NCBI GenBank assembly: GCA_013698195.1
Contig: JACCVK010000191.1
Location: forward strand, 1-5,233
Reading direction: 5' to 3'
DNA length: 5,233 bases
Source of the DNA: Actinomycetota bacterium
GTDB lineage: Bacteria > Actinomycetota > Thermoleophilia > Gaiellales > Gaiellaceae
How positions within the stretch are numbered: the first letter of the stretch is position 1; the number at the start of each line of letters is the position of its first letter. A program made the position numbers and the translations under genes. The notes under the pieces are model-generated. The model ran no database searches, had not been told where the DNA came from, and saw only the letters and a program-made list of their open reading frames with translations. Positions 1-5,233 of this stretch are shown here, piece after piece.

Positions 1-642
1 GTCTGTGGAGGTCTCGCACCCGAGCGCCTCGACCCCGCGTGGGAGCAGCGTCGGGGGTGCTACGAGCGTCACCTGTGCGCCGACGAGCTCGAGGGCTTGC
101 ACGAGCGAGCGCGCGACCCGCGAGTGCAGGATGTCGCCCACAATCGCGACGTGCACGTTCGCGAGACGACCGAGCGCGTCCCGGATCGTGTACAGGTCGA
201 GCAAGGCCTGCGTGGGGTGTTGATGCTTCCCATCGCCGGCGTTCACCACATGCGCATCCGTGACGCGTACAACGACATCCGGGGCGCCGATCGACGGATG
301 GCGAATGACGATGACGTCAGGGTCGTAGGCGGAGAGGGTGAGTGCCGTGTCCTTCAGCGACTCGCCCTTGTCCACCGACGAGCCGGAGGAACGCACTGAC
401 ATCGTCTCGGCGGAAAGTCGTTTTGCGGCGAGCTCGAAGCTCGCGAGCGTGCGAGTCGATGACTCGTAGAAGAGGTGGACGACGGTCCGGCCACGCAGCG
501 TCGGCAGCTTCTTGACCTCGCGATCGAGCGCCGACGCCATGCCGCGCGCCGTCTCGAGGATCCGCTCCACGTCGTCGCTTCCGAGGTCGCGCACCGACAG
601 CAGGTGCCGGGGCTCGGGCTGAGGCACGTACAGCTCAGGCAC
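1..642 (-). CDS. pyrB: Aspartate carbamoyltransferase catalytic chain, 3' end missing
   Basis: This cytoplasmic enzyme joins carbamoyl phosphate and L-aspartate to give N-carbamoyl-L-aspartate, the committed step of de novo pyrimidine synthesis. Translating the minus strand from the GTG at 642-640 gives 214 uninterrupted residues before the window ends, about two thirds of the usual roughly 300-310. Visible family motifs are the carbamoyl-phosphate-binding FYESSTRT at residues 58-65, the SSVDKGESL loop around 88-96 with the active-site Ser/Lys pair, GDGKHQHPTQALLDL at 136-150, and VGDILHSRVARS at 168-179 opening the aspartate-binding domain. This set separates it from ornithine carbamoyltransferase. 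The GTG start was chosen because AGAGGAG (653-647) lies 4 nt upstream and the start overlaps the pyrR stop by 8 nt. That arrangement suggests translational coupling, so pyrB should share PyrR control. Further pyr genes such as pyrC probably follow beyond the left edge (inference). Identification is very secure. Confidence 0.96.
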   Translation of the reverse strand, partial: MPELYVPQPEPRHLLSVRDLGSDDVERILETARGMASALDREVKKLPTLRGRTVVHLFYESSTRTLASFELAAKRLSAETMSVRSSGSSVDKGESLKDTALTLSAYDPDVIVIRHPSIGAPDVVVRVTDAHVVNAGDGKHQHPTQALLDLYTIRDALGRLANVHVAIVGDILHSRVARSLVQALELVGAQVTLVAPPTLLPRGVEALGCETSTD

Positions 643-1315
643 GGGACTCCTCTGCCTCCCGCACGAGCAGCACGCGCTCGACCTCGTCCACCTCGACGAG
701 CTCGACCTGGATTCGCTCCGTGCGCGCGGTCGGCAGGTTCTTCCCGACGTAGTCCGGCCTGATCGGAAGCTCACGATGGCCGCGGTCGACGAGGACAGCA
801 AGCTGCACTCTGGCCGGGCGGCCGAACTCGAGGAGCGCGTCGATCGCAGCGCGAATGGTGCGGCCCGTGCACAGGACGTCGTCGACGAGGACGACGGTCT
901 TGCCCTCGAGCGCGAACGGGATGCTCGTCGCGCGGACGACGGGCTGACGCGCCGCCGTGCCGGCAGGCGCGCGACCTCCAGCGCGGACGTGCACGTCGTC
1001 GCGGTGGAAGGTGATGTCGAGGGCTCCGAGCTCGAGCTCGCTCCCACTTCGCTCTGCGACGAGGCGCCGAAGGCGAGAGGCGAGAGGGACTCCGCGGGTC
1101 TGGATGCCAACGAGCGCGACCTGTTCGAGACCGTCGCGTCCAGTCGGGCTCGAATCCACACCTGTCGCGCTCTCGATGATCTCGTGAGCGATGCGCGAGA
1201 GGGACTTCGAGATCGCCTCGGCGTCGAGAACCTGCGTCTCGGCGCGATCTCCGTTCGCAAGCCCAGCTTCTGGCCCAGCTTCGGGGGCAGCCTGCGGCCG
1301 GGGTGGCGTGATCAT
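635..1315 (-). CDS. pyrR: PyrR: pyr mRNA-binding regulator / uracil phosphoribosyltransferase
   Basis: PyrR proteins bind pyr leader RNA when UMP/UTP is high and repress the operon. Many also convert uracil and PRPP to UMP. The 226-residue product has the type I phosphoribosyltransferase fold. RIAHEIIE is at residues 41-48, VGIQTRGVPLA at 69-79, LDITFHRDD at 99-107, the PRPP-binding VVLVDDVLCTGRT at 141-153, and the PyrR signature LAVLVDRGHRELPIRPDYVGKN at 172-193. It is longer than the usual roughly 180 residues. About 27 extra Ala/Pro-rich residues precede the conserved start, and about 10 extra residues (roughly 109-122) extend the loop after RDD. Cys149 replaces the usual Tyr in the PRPP loop. 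The ATG is preceded by AAAGGAG four bases upstream, immediately after a PyrR-binding hairpin, so the gene is probably autoregulated. It is first in the operon and overlaps pyrB. Whether the transferase activity is retained cannot be judged from sequence alone. Confidence 0.95.
   Translation of the reverse strand: MITPPRPQAAPEAGPEAGLANGDRAETQVLDAEAISKSLSRIAHEIIESATGVDSSPTGRDGLEQVALVGIQTRGVPLASRLRRLVAERSGSELELGALDITFHRDDVHVRAGGRAPAGTAARQPVVRATSIPFALEGKTVVLVDDVLCTGRTIRAAIDALLEFGRPARVQLAVLVDRGHRELPIRPDYVGKNLPTARTERIQVELVEVDEVERVLLVREAEESRA
647..653 (-). promoter_or_regulatory. Ribosome binding site of pyrB
   Basis: AGAGGAG lies inside the 3' end of pyrR, four bases before the pyrB GTG. It fixes the non-ATG start of pyrB and allows reinitiation by ribosomes finishing pyrR a few bases downstream. 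Confidence 0.7.
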
Positions 1316-1319
1316 CGAG

Positions 1320-1326
1320 CTCCTTT
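1320..1326 (-). promoter_or_regulatory. Ribosome binding site of pyrR, partly sequestered by the leader hairpin
   Basis: AAAGGAG lies four bases before the pyrR ATG. Its first five bases (AAAGG, 1326-1322) are complementary to CCTTT at 1353-1349 and would form the lower stem of the PyrR-binding hairpin. Folding or PyrR binding would therefore block ribosome access. Confidence 0.75.
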
Positions 1327-1353
1327 CCGGTCTCTCTGGACCGGGTTTAAAGG
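1322..1353 (-). promoter_or_regulatory. PyrR-binding RNA hairpin in the pyr leader (translational operator)
   Basis: Read on the minus strand, the leader folds as follows. The lower stem is CCUUU (1353-1349) with AAAGG (1326-1322). A four-base, mostly purine bulge AAAC (1348-1345) sits on the 5' side. The upper stem is CCGGUC (1344-1339) with GACCGG (1332-1327), six perfect pairs. The hexaloop is CAGAGA (1338-1333). The UCCAGAGAGA core and the hexaloop match the known PyrR binding-loop consensus (loop CNGNGA, with a purine-rich internal bulge on the 5' side). No terminator or antiterminator fits between the hairpin and the gene, and the 3' arm contains the Shine-Dalgarno sequence. The mechanism is therefore most likely translational repression, as described for mycobacterial pyrR, rather than Bacillus-type attenuation. 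The structure is read directly from the sequence; the mechanism is inferred. Confidence 0.88.
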
Positions 1354-1360
1354 TTGCGGC

Positions 1361-1366
1361 AGTCTA
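1361..1366 (-). promoter_or_regulatory. Candidate -10 element of the pyr operon promoter
   Basis: TAGACT on the minus strand fits the TAnnnT pattern of housekeeping promoters. Initiation about six bases downstream would begin the mRNA around 1355, just at the foot of the PyrR hairpin, giving a leader of about 40 nt that is almost entirely the regulatory element. The -35 box is weak: TTGTCG at 1386-1381 is only 14 bases upstream, and GGCTTG at the ideal 17-base distance is a poor match. Only the placement supports this call. Confidence 0.4.
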
Positions 1367-1462
1367 GCGAGGGCTCGCGACGACAAGCCGTGTGTGGTCC
1401 CGTGCACTTTCTCCACGCACCTTCACCGGGCCTGCATCCTCGAGCGGTGGCACGCTGTCCTC

Positions 1463-3523
1463 GTGCGAGGGCGCATTCTCGAGGGCTCCCTGCCGCGGCC
1501 GAGCGCGCTCGGGCCTGCGGTACTGGGTCTCGCCGTCCTCGTGCTCGTGTCGACGGTGTTTCGCTTCGTTCTCTCGCGTGAGGTCGCGGCCCCTTGGATC
1601 GCGCCCGACGAGCCGCTCTACGGCCTGCTCGGACGCTCGCTCGTCGCGGGCGACGGGCTCACGGTGCTCGGGGAGGCGATGCCGTACTACAGCCTCCTCT
1701 ACCCCCTCCTCGTGGGTCTGCCGTTCATCGGCAGCGACGTCGCCGGCGCTGTCACCGGAGTCCAGCTTCTCCAGGCGCTCCTCATGTCGGCGACCGCGAT
1801 TCCCGTCTTCCTGTGGGCGCGTCCGCTCGCCGGCGCCCGTTGGGCCCTCCTCGCGGCCGCGCTCACGGTGCTGATCCCTGGCCTTGTGTACAGCAGCCTG
1901 CTGATGAGCGAGGCGCTCTACTACCCGGTGGCGACACTCGCGGTGTGGGCGCTCGCCTGCTGTCTCGTGAAGCCGACGTGGACGAGGCAGGTTCTCCTGC
2001 TCGGCGCGATCGGCCTCGCTCTCGCCACCCGGCTGCAAGCGGTCGGCTTCGTCGCGGTGATCGTGCTTGCGCTCGCGTTCCTTGCCCTCAGCGAGCGCTC
2101 GACAGCGCCGTTCAGGCGCATGTGGCCGACGCTGGCCGCGCTCGGCGCGCTTGCCGTCGGTTGGATCGCCACGCGGGTCGCGGTCGGAGGCGTCGGCGAG
2201 CTTCTCGGCGCCTATGCCCCGCTCGGAGAAGCCGGCTCGTACTCCGTGAGCGACGTCGCGCGCTCGATCGCTTGGCACACCGGCTCGCTCGCACTGCTGA
2301 CAGTTGCCGTCCCGTTGGTCGCGCTTGGCGTTCTCGCGTGGCACGCGCTCCAGGGGAACGAGACCGACCTGCGCGCGCGAGCGCTCGTGGCCGCGGCCGT
2401 CGCGTATCTCGCCGTCACCGTCGTCGAGGTGAGCGCCTTTGCCTCGCGCTTCGTCGACCACGTGACCGAACGCCAACTCCTCTCGGTTGCACCTCCCGTG
2501 TTCGTCGCCTTCGCGGTGTGGCTCTCACGCGGGTTGCCGCGTTCCCAGCCGGCCACCTCCATCATCGCGATCGCCGTCGCTGCACCGACGCTCCTCCTTC
2601 CGCTCGATCGGGTGGCGACTCCCGCCACCGCGCCCGATGCACCGTCCATGATCGTCCTCGAGCAGTTGCGTAGCGCCCTTGACTCGAGCACGTTCGAGGC
2701 GCTCTACGCGGGCGCAGCGGCCCTTCTGCTCGCGCTCGCAGTGCTCCTCCCGCGCCGCTTGGCGCCGCTGCTGGCCGCTCTCGTGGCCGCAGTCTTCCTC
2801 GTGAGCTCGCTCGTCGCATCGCGAGAGTTCGCCGATCGCTCGCAAGTCGAGCGGGAGCGGACGTTCGCAGGCATGCAGACCGATTGGATCGACGCGAGCG
2901 GCGCAACGGACGCGACGTTGCTCCTGACCGGCGATCGCTTTTGGCCGAGCGCCTGGCACGAGCTGTTCTGGAACGACTCGGTGACCGAGGTCGCGCGTGT
3001 GCACGGCGCCGAGTCGCCAGGGTTGCTGCCCGAGGCCGTCGTCTCGCCGCTGCCAGACGGCCGGCTCCAGACCTCGACGGGCGAGCTGCTCGATCCCCCG
3101 TACCTCGCGGCCCCCGCCGGAGTCGCCGTCGTCGGCGAGCGGATCGCGCAGCTCGCCGGAGCGGAAGACCAGCCAGGGATTGCGCTGTGGAGGACGGAGC
3201 AGCCCGTTCGGCTCAGCCAGCGGGTCGTTGGTTTCCGGCCGAACGGCGACCTGCACGGCGGCGAATCGGCTCGGATCCGGGTGTTCGCGTGCGGCCCGGG
3301 CCGGCTCGAGCTCACGTTGCTCGGCAAGGAGGGACTCGCGACTCGCGTGCTCGTCGACAGGGCGATCGTGGCGGAGCGCGCGATCCCGGCAGAGGGTGTG
3401 TGGCGACCGAGCGTCGCTTCGCCCGCGTCCGCGAATGGGACGGAGACGTGCATCTTTCGGGTGGAGACCGACGGGCTCGTCGGCTCGACCACCATCCACT
3501 GGCGGCCTGCGCCGGCGAGCTAA
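1463..3523 (+). CDS. Polytopic membrane protein, GT-C glycosyltransferase-like, with large C-terminal extracytoplasmic domain
   Basis: The 686-residue product from the GTG at 1463 begins with a short basic segment and a hydrophobic helix (about 16-37). APDEPLY (48-53) follows, matching the acidic DE motif that GT-C enzymes (PMT/ArnT type) carry in the first extracytoplasmic loop. Hydrophobic segments recur to about residue 451, including SEALYYP (149-155) and VTERQLLSVAPP (334-345), the latter resembling the ERYLLP-like segment of GT39-type enzymes. Such enzymes use polyprenyl-phosphate-linked sugars to glycosylate lipids, polymers or proteins outside the membrane. Donor and acceptor here are unknown. 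Residues about 455-686 lack membrane helices, look like a mixed beta-rich domain, and contain Cys610 and Cys663, which could form a disulfide. The start is uncertain: 1463 sits just before the first helix, has no strong Shine-Dalgarno, and an in-frame GTG at 1394 would add 23 residues. The gene is monocistronic here, and its TAA overlaps the stop of the convergent gene. That the gene is real is secure; the enzyme class is probable. Confidence 0.8.
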   Translation: MRGRILEGSLPRPSALGPAVLGLAVLVLVSTVFRFVLSREVAAPWIAPDEPLYGLLGRSLVAGDGLTVLGEAMPYYSLLYPLLVGLPFIGSDVAGAVTGVQLLQALLMSATAIPVFLWARPLAGARWALLAAALTVLIPGLVYSSLLMSEALYYPVATLAVWALACCLVKPTWTRQVLLLGAIGLALATRLQAVGFVAVIVLALAFLALSERSTAPFRRMWPTLAALGALAVGWIATRVAVGGVGELLGAYAPLGEAGSYSVSDVARSIAWHTGSLALLTVAVPLVALGVLAWHALQGNETDLRARALVAAAVAYLAVTVVEVSAFASRFVDHVTERQLLSVAPPVFVAFAVWLSRGLPRSQPATSIIAIAVAAPTLLLPLDRVATPATAPDAPSMIVLEQLRSALDSSTFEALYAGAAALLLALAVLLPRRLAPLLAALVAAVFLVSSLVASREFADRSQVERERTFAGMQTDWIDASGATDATLLLTGDRFWPSAWHELFWNDSVTEVARVHGAESPGLLPEAVVSPLPDGRLQTSTGELLDPPYLAAPAGVAVVGERIAQLAGAEDQPGIALWRTEQPVRLSQRVVGFRPNGDLHGGESARIRVFACGPGRLELTLLGKEGLATRVLVDRAIVAERAIPAEGVWRPSVASPASANGTETCIFRVETDGLVGSTTIHWRPAPAS

Positions 3524-3756
3524 TCCGAGACGGCGCCCGGCTCTTCGTCCTCGCCGAACACCTCGATCGCATCCCGTGCCGCCTCGACGTCCGCTTCTGG
3601 AACGAGCACCTTCAGCGGTGGATCGTCCGTCGCCTCGGGATCGTGCTCCGCGGCAAGCTCGAGCTGCGAGTCGATGCCCGCTGCGGTCAGCAACTCCTGG
3701 AGCTGCTCCGCTTCCGTCACGTCGCCCGCGACGGCGACCTGAACCATGCTCCTCAT
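3520..3756 (-). CDS. Small DUF2007-like protein (putative signal-transducing protein family)
   Basis: This is a 78-residue acidic protein. The pattern is an N-terminal strand (MVQVAVAGDV, 4-13), a helix EAEQLQELLTAAGI (15-28), a strand QLELA (31-35), a short acidic linker, the strand LKVLVPEADV (48-57) and a helix EAARDAIEVF (58-67). This is how small DUF2007 domains look (known as 'putative signal transducing protein', with no established biochemical role). The family assignment rests on pattern recognition and is moderately confident. The ATG at 3756 overlaps the rnz stop as ATGA, indicating translational coupling. A second ATG three codons later (3747) has AGGAG only one base upstream, too close to be a good site. 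The acidic C-terminal tail (EDEEPGAVSD) ends in a TAG that overlaps the TAA of the convergent membrane protein gene. It is co-transcribed with rnz, but no functional link to RNA processing is known. Confidence 0.8.
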   Translation of the reverse strand: MRSMVQVAVAGDVTEAEQLQELLTAAGIDSQLELAAEHDPEATDDPPLKVLVPEADVEAARDAIEVFGEDEEPGAVSD

Positions 3757-4730
3757 GGGCCCTCGGAGCCTAGCGCTCTCCGCGCTCGCGCGCCCGAGCG
3801 CACGAGCGCGGGCGGACCGCGCTCGGAGAAGGGGATGTCGATCACGTCGAAGTCGCGCGGAACGACCGTGCCGGGGAAGACTCCGCGCGCCTCCTCGACG
3901 ACCTCGTGCCCGAAGTACCGCGTCGAGAGATGGGTGAGAGCGAGCATGTGCACGCCCGCCTCCCGCGCGACGAGAGCAGCCTCTCCTGCGGTCGAGTGCA
4001 GCGTCTCGCGCGCCCGCTCCTGCTCGTCTGCGAGGAACGTCGCCTCGTGCACCAGGACGTCCGCGCCCCGAGCGGCCTCCACAACCGCCGGGGCAGGGGC
4101 CGTGTCGCCGGTCAGGACGAGCGTGCGCCCCACTCGTGGCGGACCGAGAACCTGCTGCGGAGTGACGACTGTCCCATCCGGGAGCGTGAGGGGCAATCCC
4201 CGCTGGAGCACGCCCCGTTCCGGCCCGTCGGGGACGCCGAGCTTGTCGGCGACGCCGACGTCGAAGCGCCCCGGCCGCTCGTGCTCGACGAGCCGGTAGC
4301 CGACGGCCGTTACCCCGTGGTTCACGGCGAACGTCTCAATGACGTACTCCTTCCGCTCGAGCGTCTCTCCGAGGTCGAGCTCCACCGTCTCGAGCGGGTA
4401 CGAGAGTCGGCCGAAGACTCGCCGGAGCGTCGAGAGCAGCTCCCTGAGCCCACGCGGACCGTAGATCGTCAGCGGAAGCTCACGACCGCGGAGGGAGTAG
4501 GTCTTCAGCAATCCCGGCAGGCCGAGGTAGTGGTCTGCGTGGTAGTGGGTGAGGAAGATCTCGCGCAGCTCGAGCAGACCGACGTCGCAGCGAAGAAGCT
4601 GGCGCTGAGTGCCCTCGGCGCAATCGAAGAGCAAGCGGTCGCCTCCACGCCGGACGAGGGTCGCGGCTGGAGCGCGCTGGGCCGTCGGTGTGGAACCGGA
4701 CGTCCCGAGGAAGACGACGTCGAGATCCAC
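3753..4730 (-). CDS. rnz: Ribonuclease Z (tRNA 3'-processing endonuclease)
   Basis: RNase Z is a zinc metallo-beta-lactamase-fold endonuclease that removes the 3' trailer of tRNA precursors in the cytoplasm, especially those lacking an encoded CCA. The 325-residue product is close to the usual 300-320. It shows FLGTSGSTPT at 7-16, FDCAEGTQRQL at 35-45 and the metal motif THYHADH at 61-67, with ligands His62, His64, Asp66 and His67. It also has His138 in NHG, Asp209 in LTGDT, HEATF at 228-232, and His267 in THLSTRY. The ligand spacing matches the Bacillus subtilis enzyme closely. The region after FAVNHG up to LTGDT has the usual substrate-arm sequence (ADKLGVP, LPDGTVVTPQQVLGP). An Arg/Ala-rich tail of about 20 residues follows the conserved core. 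The GTG start places the first beta strand at residue 2. It has no Shine-Dalgarno, but a -10-like TAGAAT lies 8 nt upstream, consistent with leaderless translation. Its stop overlaps the start of the DUF2007-like gene. Confidence 0.96.
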   Translation of the reverse strand: MDLDVVFLGTSGSTPTAQRAPAATLVRRGGDRLLFDCAEGTQRQLLRCDVGLLELREIFLTHYHADHYLGLPGLLKTYSLRGRELPLTIYGPRGLRELLSTLRRVFGRLSYPLETVELDLGETLERKEYVIETFAVNHGVTAVGYRLVEHERPGRFDVGVADKLGVPDGPERGVLQRGLPLTLPDGTVVTPQQVLGPPRVGRTLVLTGDTAPAPAVVEAARGADVLVHEATFLADEQERARETLHSTAGEAALVAREAGVHMLALTHLSTRYFGHEVVEEARGVFPGTVVPRDFDVIDIPFSERGPPALVRSGARARRALGSEGP

Positions 4731-4813
4731 GGCGGCCGATTCTAGGCGGCGCCTGCCCTCGCCGTTGTTACGGACCGCTCAAAGTCGGCCCCATCGCTGC
4801 CGATACACGACCC
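4731..4813. other. Divergent intergenic region between rnz and the sensor gene
   Basis: This 83-nt gap must carry both promoters. The rnz side has TAGAAT. On the plus side I see only a weak GATACA at 4802-4807, six bases before the ATG, and TTGTTA at 4765-4770, which is about 31 bases from it and too far to be its -35 partner. The self-complementary GGCGCC in GGCGGCGCCTGCC (4745-4757) is probably a base-composition effect. Confidence 0.5.
4739..4744 (-). promoter_or_regulatory. Candidate -10 element of rnz (leaderless transcript predicted)
   Basis: TAGAAT on the minus strand is a five-of-six match to TATAAT and is separated from the rnz GTG by eight bases (4738-4731). Transcription starting seven to nine bases downstream would begin at or next to the GTG, and no Shine-Dalgarno sequence is present. 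I see no good -35 at 16-18 bases. Confidence 0.5.
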
Positions 4814-5233
4814 ATGTCGCCCCGGGCACATCGCTCGGCGGGCTTGGCGAGGTCCCTCGCCCTGCTCTGGTGGTTCCTCGCGGCCGCCGCGGCGATCTTG
4901 GTTGTCGGCGCGATCGCGCTCTCATCCGTGCTCTCCAACAACCTTCGCGACGAGGCGCTCGCGGTGAACGCCGACCACGTCGCTGTCTATACGAACACTG
5001 TTCTGAGTCCGCTTCTGCTACACGGAGACCGCGTCGTCATCGGCGACCGCGGACTTCGCCGGCTGCGCGAGGTCGTCCGGGCGCGCGGGGACATCACCGG
5101 GGTCTCCGTCTGGTCGCGGAAGAAGCGGCTCCTGACGTCCACGTCCGGGCGCCGTCCGTCGGCCCGGCCGCCCGACGAAGTCGCGGACGTGCTCGCCGGT
5201 CGAGGGACGCAGGCGACGCTGACGGAGCTGGCG
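4814..5233 (+). CDS. Membrane-anchored signalling protein, N-terminal part (probable sensor kinase or GGDEF-type protein)
   Basis: The frame from the ATG at 4814 runs 140 residues to the window edge without a stop. Residues 1-14 are basic (MSPRAHRSAGLARS), followed by one long hydrophobic helix at about 15-40. After it comes SNNLRDEALAVNADHVAVYTNTVLSPLLLHGD, then GLRRLREVVRARGDITGVSVWSRKKRLLTST at about 80-110. A signal-anchor helix, a helical stretch and then an 'I-GVSVWS-kk-rLL-tS' segment is the typical opening of extracytoplasmic PAS/PDC-like sensor domains in histidine kinases and diguanylate cyclases. The part that would decide the output domain lies past the right edge, so the class cannot be settled here. 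No in-frame start lies upstream in the gap, and no Shine-Dalgarno sequence precedes the ATG, so the start is likely but not proven. A leaderless mRNA is possible. Confidence 0.75.
   Translation, partial: MSPRAHRSAGLARSLALLWWFLAAAAAILVVGAIALSSVLSNNLRDEALAVNADHVAVYTNTVLSPLLLHGDRVVIGDRGLRRLREVVRARGDITGVSVWSRKKRLLTSTSGRRPSARPPDEVADVLAGRGTQATLTELA

Larger units (their letters stand above)
1316..1462. other. Divergent intergenic region between pyrR and the GT-C gene
   Basis: This 147-nt gap holds the pyr leader and its candidate promoter on the minus strand in its left half. The right half should contain the promoter of the plus-strand membrane protein gene, but I find no convincing -35/-10 pair there. 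The reading frame of the plus-strand gene stays open across this gap and back through pyrR; this is a high-GC artefact and not coding. Confidence 0.6.

Noticed and set aside
1402..1420. GTGC...GCAC inverted repeat in the divergent region, considered as an operator.
   Set aside because: The arms are only four bases with an odd loop, and no other symmetrical extension is present; likely chance.
776..1462. In-frame upstream extension of the plus-strand membrane protein gene, which would give a 915-residue protein.
   Set aside because: It runs antisense through most of pyrR and the PyrR leader, has a charged low-complexity composition unlike any known domain, and the membrane protein proper begins near 1463. 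Long open antisense frames are expected in high-GC DNA.
1364..2476. Minus-strand open frame of 370 codons opposite the GT-C gene.
   Set aside because: The product is Arg/Glu/His/Asp-rich with no recognisable motif, and it is the antisense mirror of a clearly membrane-protein coding frame.
3760..3835. GC-rich self-complementary stretches around the 3' end of rnz, considered as a terminator.
   Set aside because: They lie inside coding sequence, there is no T-run, and translation continues into the coupled downstream gene.
2884..4299. Plus-strand open frame of 471 codons crossing the end of the GT-C gene, the DUF2007-like gene and rnz.
   Set aside because: The product is Arg/Ala/Pro-rich with no domain, and it lies over three well-supported genes in other frames.
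3906..4745. Plus-strand open frame antisense to rnz.
   Set aside because: The opposite strand encodes a complete RNase Z with all metal ligands; this frame shows no motif.

Overview
The window is high-GC DNA with strongly G/C-biased third codon positions. It looks like the chromosome of a high-GC Gram-positive-type bacterium, most likely an actinomycetote. A Thermoleophilia-like lineage would fit (PyrR with a translational-repression leader, a small DUF2007-type protein, a GT-C membrane protein), but that placement is inference, not proof. I see no mobile elements, CRISPR arrays, rRNA or tRNA genes. Coding density is very high.

Layout: (1) On the minus strand, positions 1315 down to 1 hold the start of a pyrimidine biosynthesis operon: pyrR (regulator and putative uracil phosphoribosyltransferase), overlapped by 8 nt by pyrB (aspartate carbamoyltransferase catalytic chain, cut by the left edge). 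The leader in front of pyrR contains an almost textbook PyrR-binding hairpin whose lower stem pairs with the pyrR Shine-Dalgarno sequence. (2) A 147-nt divergent intergenic stretch follows. (3) On the plus strand, about 1463-3523 encodes a 686-residue multi-spanning membrane protein resembling GT-C glycosyltransferases, with a long C-terminal non-membrane domain. (4) Its stop codon overlaps, tail to tail, the stop of a minus-strand pair: rnz (ribonuclease Z) and a 78-residue DUF2007-like protein joined by an ATGA overlap. rnz starts with GTG and appears to have a leaderless promoter. (5) An 83-nt divergent gap leads to a plus-strand gene, cut by the right edge, whose first 140 residues are a membrane anchor plus the start of a probable extracytoplasmic sensor domain.

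How the parts work together: PyrR would sense the pyrimidine nucleotide pool and shut off its own translation and, by coupling, that of pyrB. rnz does tRNA 3'-end maturation and has no evident functional link to pyr. The GT-C protein and the sensor protein are envelope proteins of unknown specificity. I see no clearly new multi-gene system. The most informative element is the compact PyrR RNA switch, followed by the two-domain architecture of the GT-C protein.
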